From NCBI GenBank assembly GCA_022564535.1, contig JADFLD010000006.1:1-16810 (forward strand): DNA of 16,810 bases, written 5' to 3'. The notes beneath the pieces were generated by a model. It saw nothing but the letters and a program-made list of their open reading frames with translations. It was not told the DNA's origin and searched no databases. Below, in pieces: positions 14,846-16,810 of this stretch. The DNA comes from Gemmatimonadota bacterium. GTDB lineage: Bacteria > Gemmatimonadota > Gemmatimonadetes > Longimicrobiales > UBA6960. The number at the start of each line of letters is the position of its first letter. The first letter of the stretch is position 1. The position numbers and the translations under genes were made by a program.

Positions 14846-15522
14846 GCACCTACCTGAATCAGATTCGCGCCATCGTCTGGAAGGACCTTCTGGTCGAGTT
14901 GCGCACCCGCGAGAGGGTCACGGCGATGGGAGCGTTCGCGGTGCTGGCCGCGGTGCTCTTCAATTACTCGATCGACAGGACGACCACGCGGCCCGAAGAC
15001 GTCGCGGCCGGACTCATTTGGATGACATTGGTCTTCGGGGGCCTCCTCGGAGTGGGGCGTACGTTTCACCTCGAGGGTCAGGACGACGCGCTCCAGGGCA
15101 TCTTGACGTCGCCGGTGCCGAAGGATGCCGTCTTCTTTGCGAAGACCTTCGCGAACTTCGTGCTCCTCTACGTCGTTTCGTTGCTTGTCCTAGGCGTCTA
15201 CGCGCTGTTCTTCGCCCTCGATCTGAGCGCGAATCTCGGGGGGCTTGTTTTGGTGCTCGGGCTCGGGTCGCTGGGCTTCGTCGCGCTCGGCACCCTATTC
15301 GCCGCGATCACGACCGGCACGAGCATGGGGGAGACTCTGCTGCCGATTCTCATTTTTCCCCTCCTCGTGCCCTTGGTCATCTACGGTGTGGGGGCCACCG
15401 GCCGCTTGATCGCGGGACGCCCCTTTTCAGAAATCGAAGGAAGCGTACGCATGCTCGGAGCCTTTGCCCTCGCGACGCTTGCTGCCGGCGCGATTCTCTT
15501 CCGTTTCGTCGTGGAGGATTGA
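14842..15522 (+). CDS. ccmB: Haem exporter membrane protein CcmB
   Basis: Integral-membrane partner of CcmA. The protein has 226 residues, the usual CcmB length, with about six hydrophobic segments. The cytoplasmic N-terminus IRAIVWKDLLVELRTRERV is typical of CcmB and of ABC-2 type permeases. Other blocks are GLLGVGRTFHLEGQDDALQG, LTSPVPKDAVFFAKTFANF and ILIFPLLVPLVIYGVGA. It starts in an ATGA overlap with ccmA and shares one base with ccmC (TGATG), so CcmA, CcmB and CcmC are probably made in fixed ratio. Confidence 0.95.
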   Translation: MSTYLNQIRAIVWKDLLVELRTRERVTAMGAFAVLAAVLFNYSIDRTTTRPEDVAAGLIWMTLVFGGLLGVGRTFHLEGQDDALQGILTSPVPKDAVFFAKTFANFVLLYVVSLLVLGVYALFFALDLSANLGGLVLVLGLGSLGFVALGTLFAAITTGTSMGETLLPILIFPLLVPLVIYGVGATGRLIAGRPFSEIEGSVRMLGAFALATLAAGAILFRFVVED

Positions 15523-16214
15523 TGTCGACCGCTGGAGTCAGACGTGGTGGGACGGCCCTGACGCTTCTGGGGCTTGCCGGCTTGATCACGGTTCTGTGGA
15601 TGTCGTTCTTCTGGGTCTCCACCGAGCTCAACCAGGGAGTCGTCCAAAGAATTTTCTACGTGCACGTGCCGGCCGCGTGGACGGCGTTCATGGCGTTCGG
15701 AATCTCCGCGCTCACGAGCGCCATGTATCTTTGGCTTCGGGACGACCGCCTGGATCGGGCGGCGCTGTGTGCCGCCGAGGGTGGGATGGTCTTCGCCACG
15801 ATCGTGCTCACGACCGGACCGCTATGGGGCCGGATCGCCTGGGGGACCTACTGGACGTGGGAGCCGCGGCTCACGTTGACGCTGTTGCTCTGGTTCATCT
15901 TCCTCGGGTACTTCATGGTGCGCAACTCGACCGAGGATCCTGCCAAGGGAAAGCGGTTTGCCGCCGTCGTCGCGATCGCCGGCGCGCTCGACATTCCGTT
16001 CATCCACCTGAGTGTAATCTGGTTCCGCTCCTTGCATCCCACGCCCGTGATCGCGAAGCCCGAGGGACCGACGCTTCCCGGCGATATGCTGGCCACGCTT
16101 CTCGTCGGACTCGCAGCCTTTACCGTTCTTTTCTTCGGACTCTTCCTTCTTCGGTACGCGCTCGAGAGCTTGCGTGCCGAAGTGGACGTCCGAGCCCGTC
16201 GCAACCCAGTCTGA
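15522..16214 (+). CDS. ccmC: Haem-handling membrane protein CcmC
   Basis: Binds haem at its periplasmic WWD domain and loads it onto CcmE. The protein has 230 residues with six hydrophobic segments. The two axial histidines fit the family: His48 in FYVHVPAAW and His162 in PFIHLSVIWFRSLHP. The WWD motif at 107-118 reads WGTYWTWEPRLT; compared with the common WGTWWVWDARLT it has Tyr for Trp and Glu for Asp. The ATG is chosen from the one-base overlap with the ccmB stop (TGATG) and the normal N-terminal length. The same frame is open for about 800 bases upstream through ccmB, which I treat as chance. No strong Shine-Dalgarno; likely coupled to ccmB. Confidence 0.95.
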   Translation: MSTAGVRRGGTALTLLGLAGLITVLWMSFFWVSTELNQGVVQRIFYVHVPAAWTAFMAFGISALTSAMYLWLRDDRLDRAALCAAEGGMVFATIVLTTGPLWGRIAWGTYWTWEPRLTLTLLLWFIFLGYFMVRNSTEDPAKGKRFAAVVAIAGALDIPFIHLSVIWFRSLHPTPVIAKPEGPTLPGDMLATLLVGLAAFTVLFFGLFLLRYALESLRAEVDVRARRNPV

Positions 16215-16220
16215 CCCACG

Positions 16221-16469
16221 ATGATCATGCCCATAGTCCGCTTCGCGTTCCGCACGGTCCTTCCAGTCTTGACGCTCGGCCTCGCCGCAGTCGTGCTCGG
16301 CGCGCAGGAAATCCAAGGCTTGCCCGAGGTCTCCGCTCGGGCGCAGCAGACCCTGCGCCCGTACTGGCACGTCTTCGCGGCGTACACCATCGTCGTCGTC
16401 CTCACGGGTGGCTGGACCCTGTCGATCGCACGCCGCCTCAGAGCCATCGAAGACCGACTCGTAGATTGA
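16221..16469 (+). CDS. ccmD: CcmD-like small membrane protein with an extra N-terminal hydrophobic segment
   Basis: An 82-residue protein six bases after ccmC. The C-terminal half matches the CcmD pattern: an aromatic RPYWHVFAAYTI lead-in, one TM at about 51-67, then a basic and charged helix RRLRAIEDRLVD. In the classical system CcmD helps release the CcmE-haem complex from CcmABC. Unlike the short classical CcmD, it has a leading hydrophobic stretch (about 8-28) followed by VLGAQE, which could be a cleavable signal peptide or a second TM, and a soluble linker of about 20 residues. Two in-frame ATGs (16221, 16227) are possible and neither has a clear ribosome site. Identification rests on position and on the C-terminal pattern, because CcmD is poorly conserved. 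Confidence 0.75.
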   Translation: MIMPIVRFAFRTVLPVLTLGLAAVVLGAQEIQGLPEVSARAQQTLRPYWHVFAAYTIVVVLTGGWTLSIARRLRAIEDRLVD

Positions 16470-16810
16470 TTCGGTTGTCCGACTACCGTCCCGCGCGAGG
16501 AGCGACCGCTCCGAGGAGCTCACTGCGGAGTCTCGCGGTCGGCGCACTGACCGGAATCGCCGGAGTCGTCTTTGCCGCGTCGGGTGTCTCCGGTCAGACG
16601 CCGACGATGCCGAGTACGCTCCGATACGGGTCCGGCCTGGTCGACATTCCGGTGTCGAGCGTGCTGCCGCACATGACGATCACCGCAACGTTGTCCGGGT
16701 TCTTTTCGAGCCTCGAGCGCAGGGTCCAAATCGATGAAAGCGGTGCGCAATCGGGATTCGGCCCCGGTCGAGACGACTTCCATTCCGACGGCTCTCTTGC
16801 GGTCGGGCTC
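16466..16810 (+). CDS. Secreted protein of unknown function, N-terminal part only
   Basis: An open frame of 115 codons runs to the right edge without a stop. It starts with TTG, overlapping the ccmD-like stop by four bases (TTGA); a second in-frame TTG lies three codons later. After a basic segment (RPARGATAPRSSLRS), residues about 24-46 are hydrophobic and end in GVSGQ, a plausible signal peptidase site. The start of the mature part is STLRYGSGLVDIPVSSVLPH, followed by alternating strand-like segments (MTITATLSGFFSSL, SDGSLAVGL). The pattern suggests a beta-rich outer-membrane or periplasmic protein, but I do not recognise a named family. Its coupling to the ccm cluster may only reflect shared transcription. 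If the TTG start is wrong, the gene would begin slightly downstream, yet the signal peptide must be kept. Confidence 0.65.
   Translation, partial: MIRLSDYRPARGATAPRSSLRSLAVGALTGIAGVVFAASGVSGQTPTMPSTLRYGSGLVDIPVSSVLPHMTITATLSGFFSSLERRVQIDESGAQSGFGPGRDDFHSDGSLAVGL

Noticed and set aside
14709..15521. In-frame extension of ccmC upstream through the end of ccmA and all of ccmB, which would give a 501-residue protein.
   Set aside because: The translation of this part is Arg/Gly/His-rich and not membrane-like, while ccmB in the other frame is clear; the TGATG junction gives a normal CcmC start.

Overview
The window is GC-rich, densely coded bacterial DNA with no RNA gene, insertion sequence, CRISPR array or phage gene that I can recognise. 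Several features point to a diderm of the FCB group. GlmM has the DPDVDR and GEGNGG signatures I associate with that group, there are signal-peptide proteins of outer-membrane type, and the cytochrome c maturation (Ccm) cluster is of a variant type. Gemmatimonadota is my best guess at phylum. This is inference from gene style and no marker gene confirms it.

The left part (1-4917) is transcribed leftwards. It holds, from its upstream end, a cystathionine gamma-synthase/lyase family enzyme, an M48 metallopeptidase followed by a very strong intrinsic terminator, then purD, mutM and the start of an M16 zinc peptidase that runs off the left edge. A 212-bp divergent gap (4918-5129) separates this from the right part, where every gene reads rightwards.

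The right part opens with glmM and glmS, which together make glucosamine-1-phosphate for cell-wall and outer-membrane precursors. A tightly coupled trio follows: dtd (D-aminoacyl-tRNA deacylase), maf (nucleotide pyrophosphatase) and glpK (glycerol kinase), joined by ATGA overlaps.

From 11127 to 16469 lies the Ccm cluster, in the order ccmE, ccmF, a CcmI-like zinc-ribbon protein, ccmA, ccmB, ccmC, ccmD-like. It should export and attach haem for periplasmic c-type cytochromes. CcmA/B are the ABC transporter that frees haem-loaded CcmE. CcmC loads haem on CcmE with help from CcmD. CcmF is the haem ligation membrane protein. CcmE carries a cysteine (C-x3-Y) where the classical system has the haem-binding histidine. 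A short TM plus helix plus zinc-ribbon protein sits where CcmH/CcmI usually sit, and no ccmG or ccmH lies between the genes present. This variant system is the most interesting thing in the window. After it, overlapping the ccmD-like stop, begins a secreted protein of unknown function that runs off the right edge.

Most genes in the right part are joined by start/stop overlaps (ATGA, GTGA, TTGA, TGATG), several with non-ATG starts. I therefore chose starts mainly from these junctions and from Shine-Dalgarno spacing.
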